Shown here: positions 11,934 to 21,746 of the stretch, one piece after another | Numbering within the stretch: the stretch's first letter is position 1 | Layout: the number at the start of each line of letters is the position of its first letter | Assembly (NCBI GenBank): GCA_013399015.1 | Contig: VWZX01009108.1 | Location: 1,232,822-1,296,821, forward strand | Direction of reading: 5' to 3' | Source of the DNA: Galbula dea | Lineage: Eukaryota; Chordata; Aves; Piciformes; Galbulidae | DNA: 64,000 nt | Translations under genes and position numbers: made by a program | The notes under the pieces: generated by a model | The model's input: only the letters and a program-made list of their open reading frames with translations | What the model was told of the DNA's origin: nothing | Databases searched by the model: none

Positions 11934-11944
11934 TGCGCATGCGT
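11934..11944. promoter_or_regulatory. NRF1-type site
   Basis: TGCGCATGCGT matches the palindromic NRF1 consensus (YGCGCAYGCGCR) at nearly every position. It lies about 50 bases left of the ETS/CRE element, typical for a CpG-island promoter of a broadly expressed gene. Confidence 0.7.
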
Positions 11945-11989
11945 AAGCGCCTTCCCGCTCGACGGCGTTGGCAGCAGTGAGCGCGAGCG

Positions 11990-12005
11990 CCGGAAGTGAC
12001 GTCAC
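11990..12005. promoter_or_regulatory. Fused ETS/CRE composite element
   Basis: CCGGAAGTGACGTCAC joins an ETS core (CCGGAAGTG) to a full palindromic cAMP-response element (TGACGTCA, 11997-12004). This composite occurs in TATA-less housekeeping promoters and usually sits close to the transcription start. Confidence 0.75.
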
Positions 12006-12023
12006 AAACACGGCCTGGCAACC

Positions 12024-12037
12024 GTTACCACGGTAAC
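12024..12037. promoter_or_regulatory. X-box (RFX-factor binding site) of IFT81
   Basis: GTTACC-AC-GGTAAC is a perfect inverted repeat with a 2-base spacer and fits the X-box consensus GTNRCC(N0-3)RGYAAC. RFX2/RFX3 drive intraflagellar transport genes through such sites. It lies about 360 bases before the IFT81 start codon and 20 bases from the ETS/CRE element, suggesting that cilium-specific and general inputs meet here. A GC box (GGGCGGGGC, 12039-12047) follows directly. Confidence 0.85.
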
Positions 12038-12364
12038 CGGGCGGGGCTCGCGCGCGGGAGGCGGGGGATGAGACCGCTCGGTCTCCTCATAGCCCTTGGT
12101 AGGCCTGGCTGGTGGTAGGGGTTTGGTTGTGTCATTATTTGGTCTTTATGAGTGGCTAGGTCTTTTTTCGTAGCTCGCGGGGTTCTCCCCGCGGCTGAGG
12201 GGGGTGGTCGGACTGGGCCCCACCGAGCCCGGTGCCAGCTCGGCGCCTCTGGGCTGCTGTGGGCCTCGCTAAGGTAGTGCCTTCACCCGCTCTCCCGCCC
12301 GCCCTCATCTCTCTTTTCCCCTCCCCGCGGAGGCCTCATGACATCTATTCTGTCTTTTCTGCAG

Positions 12365-12529
12365 AGTTTTTTGCAAGACGCGATTATGAGTGATCAAATA
12401 CAGTTCATTGTTGAGAAGCTCAATCAGGAGCCCTTCAGGAAGAACTACAATTTAATCACGTTTGACTCCTTAGAGTCAATGCAGCTGTTGCAGTTGCTCA
12501 GTGATGTTCTGGGGGAGATTGACCCAAAG
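12365..12529 (+). CDS. IFT81: IFT81 coding exon 1 (residues 1-48; CDS from 12386)
   Basis: The exon follows a strong acceptor (TCTGTCTTTTCTGCAG), carries 21 untranslated bases, and starts translation at ATG 12386, beginning MSDQIQFIVEKLNQEPFRKN as in the human protein. An upstream ATG at 12338 is in frame but lies in the intron before the acceptor, so it is not the start. The exon encodes the first half of the calponin-homology-like domain and ends at an AAG/GTAAGG donor in phase 0. Confidence 0.95.
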
Positions 12530-13326
12530 GTAAGGAAGGCAATCAGAGCTGCTCAGACCTGTGTAAATGCAAACATCTTACCGAGGCTTGGCACAGCAAT
12601 TTGCTTTTGTTTAGATCTGGCTCTGTGTGATCTTGTGGCATATTTGGTTTACCAAAATAGCTTATATGAATCTTCCTGAAAGGAATCCTTTCTGTCTGGA
12701 AGTATGTGTTTTTCACAAAGCAGGAAATGTTTCTTGGGCCAGGGTACAGAGATCCTCCTTTTGATAGAGAGATTCCTATCCCCCAGAGACTGATGACTGT
12801 ATATTTTTCCTTTGGAGTGAGGATACAGATCTTGGTTCATACTGACAACCATTATGTTCTTAAGTCAAAAGTCAGGCTCTGTCTTCTACCTTGTACACGG
12901 GGCAGGAACTGATCAAGAACTGAACCTCATGACTTAGCTGTTGCAATACATACTGAATCTCTCTCCTTTGAGGCTACCAAAAGTACATGTAAGATCAGAA
13001 AGGATCATTCATAGATTGGGGATGTATAAACATGTCCTTTGGAGTACTTGGATATGTGACTTCCTTGGTGGGATTAGTCAGTTTGTCTGCATAGATGAGG
13101 TCCCATGATTAGGGGTAATGTACACCTAGAACATGTACCTGCATACATATGTTGGGAGAAAATGCATTAGAAGAGAATTGAAGTTCAGTGCTAAAAAGGA
13201 TGTTCTGTACAGAGCATTTCACTTCATCGACATACCACGTGACAAGCTGATTTTAGTGTTGCTAGTTAATTAACTTGACTTGGACAAACAGTGGGTAATT
13301 AATTTATTGTTTTAAAAACTATTTAG
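12530..13326 (+). other. IFT81 intron after coding exon 1
   Basis: This 797-nt AT-rich intron runs from GTAAGG to a TATTTAG acceptor. No exon, repeat or small RNA was recognised in it. Confidence 0.85.
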
Positions 13327-13430
13327 CATGCTGTTGACATTAGAGAGGAGCTGCCAGAACAAACAGCTAAAAGAATGTTGAGTCTTCTTGGTATCCTTAA
13401 ATACAAACCTCCAGGAAGTCTGTCAGACTT
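13327..13430 (+). CDS. IFT81: IFT81 coding exon 2 (residues 49-83)
   Basis: It encodes HAVDIREELPEQTAKRML and then GILKYKPPG, part of the tubulin-binding domain. Lys73 and Lys75 in the KYK motif fall here. The exon is 104 nt and ends two bases into a codon (TT/GTAAGT), completed by G of the next exon. Confidence 0.95.
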
Positions 13431-13499
13431 GTAAGTATCTTTTTGTCTATGAATCCCAATGAAACTTTATTTACAGCTTACAGAGTAATCACGTGTGGT

Positions 13500-13870
13500 T
13501 TTGATCTGCAGTATCCCAGAGGGTATACGTAATACGGCTCCTCCCTTCTCCTTTCAGAGCGTGGTATAGGGAATGGCAGCAGAAGGCTCTTGCAGCTGTA
13601 GGCAGCCCTCGGGCCTTGTTGCAGGCGCTGCTATCGCGGAGCCAGCCAGGAGAGGGTGCCGCATGACTGGCAGGGTCAGTCCCTTCACCGTCCCGTTCAG
13701 ACCAAGACGCCCGAGGCTGGATTGCAGCCCCCTGCGCCCAGTTGTAACCCAAAACACCCACACTCTGCCCACATTGCCGTTATTCACAAAGAATATCGTG
13801 GAAAAGGAAGCCTCCTTGGTGCTGGCTTTAGCCTTTTGATGTCTTATGGGGTTTTTCTCTGTCTCAAGGT
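13500..13870. other. CpG-rich island inside the second IFT81 coding intron
   Basis: Within an otherwise CpG-poor intron (13431-14037), this stretch holds roughly fifteen CpGs and open frames on both strands. It begins with a very strong acceptor-like tract (CTCCCTTCTCCTTTCAG, ending 13557). A possible donor (CTCAAG/GTAGCA) follows at 13868, and TATAAATA lies just beyond. Reading on from coding exon 2 gives a stop after 35 codons, so inclusion would truncate the protein. I see no homology; an inserted element, an internal promoter or an alternative exon are all possible. Confidence 0.4.
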
Positions 13871-14037
13871 AGCAGAATGGGGATTATAAATAGTAAACCG
13901 GCATCATGAGTGTTTTCTCTTTTAATGGCATTAAGAAAGTGGAGAGGGAATGTCAAAATATTGCAAATAGTCTGTTCCAAGCCAGCGTTCTTTGGTTTGA
14001 GATTTATTGGTATTTTCTTTTTGTTGTTTTTGTATAG

Positions 14038-14218
14038 GAGTGCATTTCGCCAAGGGTTAGTTACTGGAAGCAAACCTGTAATTCATCCTCTCTTATATTG
14101 GCTTCTTCAAAGGACCAACGAACTCAAGAAGAGAGCTTACCTGGCACGTTTCTTAGTAAAATTAGAAGTGCCAGCAGAGTTCCTACAGGATGATACTGTG
14201 GCTGACATCAATAAACAG
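14038..14218 (+). CDS. IFT81: IFT81 coding exon 3 (residues 83-143)
   Basis: It encodes the end of the calponin-homology-like domain and the start of the coiled coil. It contains FRQGLVTGSKPVIHPLLYWL and RTNELKKRAYLARFL, almost identical to the human protein. It has a TTTTTGTATAG acceptor and an AAACAG/GTACCA donor, 181 nt, ending in phase 0. Confidence 0.95.
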
Positions 14219-17126
14219 GTACCATTTTTCACAAATGCCAGTATTTTATGCTATTCAGTTAAAGTGCCAATATGGTAGGGATAAATGAATTGGGGAGTTA
14301 CTGGTGAGAGAGATGTTGAAGTAAGTTATGTTAAGAGCATGTTGGAATCCAGCATGAACAAAGATTCATCGTAAGAAATATATCTTAACCACCTTCCTTC
14401 CAGTAACCCTGAAACTGTGTATTAATAGGTAGCATTGAATGAAAAGGTTTTAAGGCCATTAATTACTAGGTGCTAAATAATATTCAGGGCCATGTTGGCC
14501 AAGACAGATTTTTATTTCTTAGTTTTTGAACACTTTCTTTTCTCTTATGACATGCATATTTTTAATTTTATAAATTACCACTTAAGATTAGTTCAGAAAA
14601 TGTTATGTCCAAAAGCCAATGTCTCCTAACTGTCAATTAATTATATAGTGTTTAGCACCTAATATTTGTATTAGGCTTACCCCACTTCTGCTTCAACTGT
14701 TTATTTTTTTGTGAATAAGTAAAAAATGCCTTTTTCCCTGGCTGACATTCCTACTCAGTATGTTCACATTTCTTTTGTGAGCGTGAAATGTTGATTTTAG
14801 ATAGTCAGAGTGGGTGGGTTTGAAATGTACAGCTTAAAGTGAACCAAAGTTACGGTTTTAGATCTCCTATTACCTGAGGTACATATTTACCTCATTTCTA
14901 TCCAGTTTTCTGTGCTTTGTTGTGTGTAGTGACTTGCAAAATCACAGTTTTTTGGAATGTTTGTATCAGGTAACTTGATTAACTGTGCACCAGCAAAGCT
15001 GTATAATCTGGCTGCAGCTTGGCTGAGCCTTTTATTTTTTTGTTACTATTAACAATATTGAATTTATAACCTGGAATAACTAAGCAGAAGCAGCAAAGAG
15101 AGAAAGGAATGCAGACTGTATGTTTTTTCAGTATGTCACAGTCTTAATATGTATAAATAGCCAGCTCCTTTATTTCCATTACGTAAGATGTGTTCCTTTT
15201 GGGGATTACAGTAATATAACCATCTTATTAAACTAATACCCTGCTGATTAACCCAAAACAGAAGCTGGGGCAATATACTACCTTCATGTAACTTAACATT
15301 ACAGTGCAAATATTTAGACATTAAGAACTAAGGAATTTAGCCTAAATTCTTTAGATATACAGGCTTGCAATAGTGACTTTTAAGAGAAACATTTCAAATA
15401 GGAGAGTTTGGAGAGCTTAAAACATGGTCAGGTTTTATGGGTGTATAGAATAAAGCTCAAATGTACTTTTGTAAGTTACTTTTAAAAGGTACTCAGATAC
15501 TTGCCATCTTCTCAACTATGGTGTGAATTGGACATCAGATTGGCTGCAGTATATAACTGAAAAAGGAGGGAACTTCAGGCATGAGTCTAGTTGTCCAATC
15601 TTCAGTGAGTTACCCTCGGGTGCCAGGGATCTCTCTTTCTTCTCTAGGAATCTGAGTCATCTTCACTCATATTTCAGGTGCATATGAGGTAGCTGCAGCT
15701 TTAATTTGGTGAAAGCAGGAAACCTTCTCCTCATTAGGATCTGGCAAACTGTGCTATGCCCTTATTTGAGTCTTACCATTGGCCTTGAAATGTTGTGTCC
15801 CAACTAGGACGAAAAGACTTACTAAACTCCCCTTTCCAGAGAGGCAGAGAATCCACAGGAAGGAAAGCTGTTGGACATCAGCAATCCTGAAAACAGTTGC
15901 TCAGAGACTACCTAAGAAATAATGAAATATTTTTAAAGTACTTAACTTCTCTGATGCAGTAGTGATAGAACACAGGCTTGTTGTGGTTTTATTCCTACTT
16001 TTTTTGTAACTCCTTCTGGATTGTCCAGCATGTGCATAACTTACCATACCTTTATTTGCCCTTTAATCAAGCTCTTTATTATATCTTCTTCACAGTATCA
16101 TTTTATTGCTATTTTTTTGACTTCATTGCAGCTTGTCAGTGTATGCCTGATATTAAACCAACCAGAAATGAACGGAGCATGCTAGATGCTGCTTCCCCAG
16201 GGTTTTATAGAATAGAATTGCTACTTCACTGCTCGGGGCTATGATGCCTTTGTTTGAACTGGCCTTTGCCATTGCTGTTTTGTGTTCAACATTCATCTCA
16301 GTTGCTCTTTCCAGGATGTAAGAGATGACTTGATACTCTTTTTTAGACTTTCCCATCTCTTTGAATGGCTGTTTCTGTGGAGATTATCTTTCCTTATATC
16401 TCGGCTTACGTTTCTCCAAGTCGAAGCTAAATTTGTTTCCTTTCCATATTTCTAAATCTTTCTGTCCCCTGTTATTTCTCTACCCACACAGACTTTCACA
16501 CTGCCTCTCAGTTTAAGATTACTGGTGGGCAATGTACTGGTGTGGAAGTAGCACACTGTCTACTTCTTCTAACTCCCAAACTACATATATCAATCTCTGT
16601 AATATACTGAGGGCATGATTATGCAACATGTCAGAACTGTTCCTCACGTGTTAAGTCAGGTGTGCTCTTGGGCCAGTTTTCTGGATTGAAGAGCAGTGCT
16701 CTAGAAATTCAAGCCCAATTGCTTCCACCAAGCATGTTGTTATATTGAGCTGGGGCTGCAGAATTTATGTATGTGATATACATGGATTTATATTAAGAGA
16801 ATAAGTCATTACTATATAGCATTGTCCCTTTCAGATAACATCTTATCTTCCTGTTTTGAAATACACAATGTATTAACAAGAGAAGAGGTGAAAATCCTGA
16901 AGGAATTGTGACACTTCTGAGTGTATCTTCAAATGGAAGATAATTCACTCTGATAGTTTTGTTGTTTTGGTTTTATAAATTGACAAGCTTTTGTGATGAA
17001 AAAATGCCTTTAAGTCTCACTCTTAGCATATTTTGATCTACATATTTACTGTCTTAGTTGGAAAGCAACATGTTGATCTAAAAATCCTTAGAGCTCATTC
17101 TGCATTGGTTTTATTTCATTTTATAG
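14219..17126 (+). other. IFT81 intron after coding exon 3
   Basis: A 2.9-kb AT-rich intron. I recognised no coding exon, interspersed repeat or RNA gene in it. Confidence 0.8.
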
Positions 17127-17216
17127 TATGAAGAACTGATGGAGGCATTTAAAAACCTGCATAAGGAGTGTGAGCAGCTCAAAACATCTGGTTTATCTAC
17201 TGCAGAAATAAGAAGG
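17127..17216 (+). CDS. IFT81: IFT81 coding exon 4 (residues 144-173)
   Basis: A 90-nt phase-0 exon encoding YEELMEAFKNLHKECEQLK and STAEIRR, the first coiled-coil segment. Acceptor ATTTTATAG, donor AGAAGG/GTAAAT. Confidence 0.95.
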
Positions 17217-18277
17217 GTAAATAAAAGCTGACAAAATCATGTTTAGACTTTTTTTTTGTGAATGCCAGTTCTATTTTCGTTGCTTTTGTGGATTCATTGC
17301 AGTGTACAAGTTGCACAGGTCAGAGCTGGTAAAGGCACTGCAGCTGCCTTTTGGAAGCTGTTCTCTGTTGGCAAACAGATTAGAATGTCCTCACTTGTGC
17401 TTAGAACTGAGCTTTCTGAAGCAGATTGAGAAACAAGGTTGCCAGGACTCTCTTCAGCTTGATTTTTCATATATAGGAACTCCCTTTCCTCTTAATGCAT
17501 ACTGATACAAAGTCTCTTGTTTTACTGATCCAGGGTAATAATTTCAGAGGGTGTTGAATGAATTAAGAGCTCAAGTCTACAAAAATGATGATCCTCTGTG
17601 GCTAAGGTGTTAAGTAAAGATATTTGCCCTGTTTCAGCAAGATGTTTAAGTGTGGGTATTTAGCTTTCCAATAAGACAGATGGACAAGTTAAGCAAATGT
17701 TGAGATAAGGCCTGAATTGGGAGAATTTATTTCACTTTCATAACTACCAATCTCTGGACTCCTGCTGTTGTAAGATAGGATTAAAGGAGAATAATAATAA
17801 TTGGATACATATTTTAGCACTAGAAAGTATTTCTTCTAACACAATTTCCATACAAAATTGGCAGCAAACATCACTTATGAGCAGCTTCATGCAAAATTGA
17901 CTGCCAGGAAGTGGGTAATGATGATGACATTAAGAACATATGTTAGACTGCTTCAGGTGTTGAATTTATGCTGAATTTTCCCTTGGTTGTTTCTGTTTGT
18001 TTGTTTTCATTTCAAAGAAATCCACCTGCTTTTATTTGAAATATTCACACTAATACTCAAGGGTGCAGATGAAGGAATGTTAGCATAAAGAGAGTGGGAA
18101 CTGTGGGGGAAGCAAGAGAGAAGAGAGATCATCTGATCATAGATCAATAAAATTAGAACTGCTTCAGTGTATTCAGAGAAGGATTCTGATTTTCATATTA
18201 ATGTGAAAAGAATTGAGTTCAATCCATATTATACTGTAAATAAATTGATATCTATCTATTTTTTTTCTGCTTTTTAG

Positions 18278-18343
18278 GACATCAGTGCAATGGAAGAGGA
18301 GAAAGATCAACTCATCAAAAGAGTAGAGCGTCTTAAGAAGAGG
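18278..18343 (+). CDS. IFT81: IFT81 coding exon 5 (residues 174-195)
   Basis: A 66-nt phase-0 exon encoding DISAMEEEKDQLIKRVERL followed by KKR, a charged coiled-coil stretch. Its acceptor has a long T run (TTTTTTTTCTGCTTTTTAG). Confidence 0.95.
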
Positions 18344-18661
18344 GTAATAGGAGAAGTAACGCTGTTATATTTCAGTGTCATAATCCTTGGCTTGCAACTC
18401 TGATTTTGGAATGCAAACAAGGATTAAGATAAACATAGTGTATGTCTAAGAAGGAATCAAATAACTAATTGACCCACAGGGAATCTCCCTAGGCGTTAGT
18501 CCAGAGCTTTTAAGAATCTTGAGTCCAGTACTTTGCTGTCATTTCTGAGTAGTAACATGTATGGAGAGGAAGTGCTAAATGGGCTTGTGAGACATCTGAG
18601 CTCTTGAATGTGTTTCTCGACTATCTGACAGTAACATGCACTATTTATCCACTTGCTGTAG

Positions 18662-18772
18662 GTGGAGACAGTACAAAATCATCAACAAATGCTTGAAATA
18701 GCAAGACAGCTTCGCTTAGAAAAGGAAAGAGAAGAATCTTTGGCTCAACAGAAACAGGAACAGAAAATTCAG
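18662..18772 (+). CDS. IFT81: IFT81 coding exon 6 (residues 196-232)
   Basis: A 111-nt phase-0 exon encoding VETVQNHQQMLEIARQLRLE and then a Gln/Glu/Lys-rich end (QQKQEQKIQ). Acceptor CTTGCTGTAG, donor TTCAG/GTACTG. Confidence 0.95.
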
Positions 18773-20019
18773 GTACTGACCTAAAGCACACCTATTAAAA
18801 TAGTTGTTGCCATTTGCTTGGGAATCGTGCATTTTAAAAAGTACATTGGGAACAGGAGTACAGACTTTCTTCCAACACCAGAAAATTAAACCCCATTTAA
18901 AATGGAAAATGTTTCTGTGCATTTTAAGGGAAGAGGCTTGACCCTGCAAGCTTTGAACACCTCATTCAAGGTCCTTGGCTGCCTAAGCTGCAACTGACAT
19001 CATCGTTTAGCAGTCCCAGGAAATCTTCCATGACTTACTTTTGTAGCACCCAAAGAGAATTCTTTATATTTATGGTAGTGAGCAAATGTTTCCTTAGTTC
19101 AATTTATAGCTCTCTGCATCTGTACTAAGATTTCAGGGGCTTAGTAACACAGCAAGTACCTCAGCTCTTTACTGGGTCAGGGGAATATGGATGCAGGAGC
19201 AACACTGGGATTTTGGTCCCTGGGTTTGACAAAAATGTGTGTCCTGGGAAGCACTGGAAATAGTTGACATCTGAATATAAGGATGGGTTTTATTCCTGAG
19301 CTATGTTGTCAAAACAAGATACTTTAATAAAATCCAGTGCCATATTGTTACATCATCTCACACTGTATTAGAGAGAGAAAAACCCCAGATTTCTAGTCTT
19401 GCAGTCTGTATCTGGCTGTGAAATCAGTGTGAATCAGTAGGCTTTCAAGCTGTTGGGTCTTTGCTTGAACCTGAGTGAGCTCACAAGTAAAATGGGTATG
19501 ATGTCCAGCAAATGCCAGTTCTTACTACAGATCTCTCTCTAAATCATGAAAATACTCATCAATTGGGTATTTTTTGGCAACAAGCTTTCCAGAGCGCTCT
19601 TGAGTTGGACAGTGGATTGCTGTGACAACTCAACTGCTCTGAACAACTGCAGTATGAGGATAGCTGTCTGTCTGCTGCAATCCTGACTCCTGCTGTCTTT
19701 TTCTTGTTGTTCTAATGTTCCAGCCACTCAAATGTTTGGTTGAAAATAGTTTAATGAAAATATCACTGGGAATTTCAAGAATATTTTCCTTAATTAACCC
19801 TAGAGAAGATCAAGTAAACCCAGGCCAATTGCTGAAAATTTGTTTTGGCTTGTTCCCTTGTGAAACAAATAATCACCAGATGCTTATAGCTACTATTCTT
19901 TTGATACCTTTATTGTACCTCTCTTTGCTACTTAACTCTTTTTGGTACTCTTTTGTTTTAGTTGTTTTGAGTATGCATTTAAGCAATGAGCTTGTGTATG
20001 TCCAATTCTTTCTCAAAAG
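18773..20019 (+). other. IFT81 intron after coding exon 6
   Basis: A 1.25-kb intron with no recognised exon or repeat. It ends with an unusual purine-rich acceptor (TCTTTCTCAAAAG). Confidence 0.8.
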
Positions 20020-20104
20020 TTGTTCCATGGAAAGCAGAGACTACAAAGAGCTCAGCTTCAGCTGAAAGAGATGCATCATGCAGTAGTGGATTCAAAACCT
20101 GAAA
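20020..20104 (+). CDS. IFT81: IFT81 coding exon 7 (residues 233-261)
   Basis: An 85-nt exon encoding LFHGKQRLQRAQLQLKEMHH and ending DSKPE plus one base. It continues the coiled coil. The acceptor context is weak, but the frame, length and similarity to human LFHAVQRLQR fix the boundary. The donor is GAAA/GTAAGT, leaving one base of the next codon. Confidence 0.92.
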
Positions 20105-20499
20105 GTAAGTAGTAATCTCTAAGGGGTGGGGATTTACACCTCTCTGTTAGAAATGAAATCAAAACTGGATGGCTGTCAGTAATATGGTAGTACCAAAAAG
20201 CACATAAGGTCTTAAGAGAATCTAAAGGAAAACTTGTTTTCTAAAGGCACATACTGGAGATACTAAGCCTGAATGTGCCTTGCCCTCAAAAGCCAGGGAG
20301 GCAATCCCAAGGGAAGATGTTATCAGTCATATTTTTGAGATCCACATTTACAAAATCTTAAAACTATGAGATACAGAATACTAACCATAATACTCTGCAG
20401 GAAGTGAAAAGCTGGAAGGACAAAGGGTTAGAAAAAGCAGAAACCTCTTAGAAAAGACAAACCTGATTTAGTAGTGTTTTATGTCATTCATATTTGTGA

Positions 20500-20720
20500 T
20501 TGGGCTATGTTTTATATATATATTTATAAGTACTATATTTTATTGTGTGGGCTTGTTTTTCTAGTTACCTTCTATAAAATATTTGTATGGTACCAAAAAT
20601 AAAGCTACTTCCCAATTAAGTTTTTTTAATAGAACTTGGTTTATATATATATATAGACACTTATATATGATTGTGTTTATATTATATATATAGATATATG
20701 TCTATATTAAAGCCTATATA
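20500..20720. repeat. AT-rich low-complexity region with TA repeats
   Basis: Several short (TA)n runs occur, notably near 20514-20523, 20643-20655 and 20683-20698, in the large intron after coding exon 7. It is simple sequence without coding content and probably length-polymorphic. Confidence 0.8.
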
Positions 20721-21545
20721 CTTATCTATGAAGATATTTGTTAACATATGAAAATACTTTGTTCTCCTGATGTGACTGTAGCTGACTGAGTTACATGTTG
20801 CTGTATTACATTAACAATAGCAAGATTGCAGATCCTCATTTCCAGTGATGCCTCAGCCTGCAAATAACCTCAGCAAAATAAATTCTGCTACTTGTGGAGT
20901 AAGTTAGAACTCTCTGATCATTTACAAAAATAGCAGGTGGGATGGAATTGCAGTTACTAGATAAATGCATAACTTACTGCCTCCAAAGGCGACAATTTGA
21001 CAAACTCTAGGTTTCTGATGATTGAATCATTCTGAAGGAAGTAAAACAAGCATTAACCTGGCAGTTGGAGCACAAAACTGGGAGTCAGTTTAGGGTTCAA
21101 TGTTTCAGATATATGTGATCTTTGGCAAATCATTTAATTCCTTCTAGTTTGCTTCTTGCACTTGGTTCTTAATAACACATCACAGGATTGGTAAAGGTTT
21201 TATGTGCTGTTCATACAGGCATTGGGGTTGATTTATGGGGAAATACTTCACTGGATGTAAAGTAATGTGAAGGGATAAGACTCAGAATGCAACTGCAAGA
21301 GCCCTGGGAAAGGACCATTCTAAGTTGCTGCAGTAAAAAAATGCCACAGAATGATTTTTATTGTATATATAAATTACTTATTGATTTAAACTAAAATAAG
21401 TCATTGTCCTACAAGCACATATAATATTCCAGTTGCATCATATAACTGCTTTGGCAGCTGTTCGGAGTTGGAGGATTTTTTTCAGTCACTGCCACGTTGC
21501 ATTGTTATTCCTTTGTCATTTTAATTTTCTTATGATGCTCATCAG

Positions 21546-21746
21546 CTGCTGAAGCACAAATGGAACTCAAGGAGTATCTGAGTGATCTTCACTCGAAGGG
21601 ACCTGCTCTGGATTTTATAACTGTTCCATTTTTGCAGCAGCTATCAGAGAGTTTATACAGCAAAGCTGTGTCAACATCTCCATTTCAGTTCCTGAGTTTT
21701 TTTAAGGCCAATGGAAACTTGATGGGTTCAGTTCACAGAAGCAAAG
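21546..21746 (+). CDS. Candidate in-frame cassette exon of IFT81 (67 codons)
   Basis: A 201-nt segment has a usable acceptor (TTTTCTTATGATGCTCATCAG) and a good donor (CAAAG/GTAACA). Its phases match both neighbours: it takes the single base left by coding exon 7, stays open for 67 codons, and leaves one base that completes a codon with coding exon 8. The added peptide starts TAEAQMELKEYLSDLHSKG and later reads PFQFLSFFKANGNLMGSVHR. It would sit after residue 260 and raise the protein from 676 to 743 residues. It is not in the canonical human protein as I know it and is more hydrophobic than the surrounding coiled coil. It could be an alternative exon or a chance open frame. Confidence 0.35.

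Larger units (their letters stand above)
11560..12330. promoter_or_regulatory. CpG-rich, probably bidirectional promoter of IFT81 and a minus-strand transcript
   Basis: CpG dinucleotides and G+C rise sharply here compared with the AT-rich DNA on both sides. The core (11934-12047) packs NRF1, ETS/CRE, X-box and GC-box motifs into about 115 bases and has no obvious TATA box. IFT81 leaves to the right; the minus-strand exon at 8801-9007 implies a second transcript leaving to the left. Long open frames here on the minus strand are expected from high G+C and are not called. The non-coding first exon of IFT81 should end in this region; CTCGCTAAG/GTAGTG near 12273 is one possible donor. Confidence 0.8.

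Noticed and set aside
11549..12011. Long open frames on both strands in the CpG-rich promoter
   Set aside because: Expected from high G+C; no homology or splice logic supports them as proteins.
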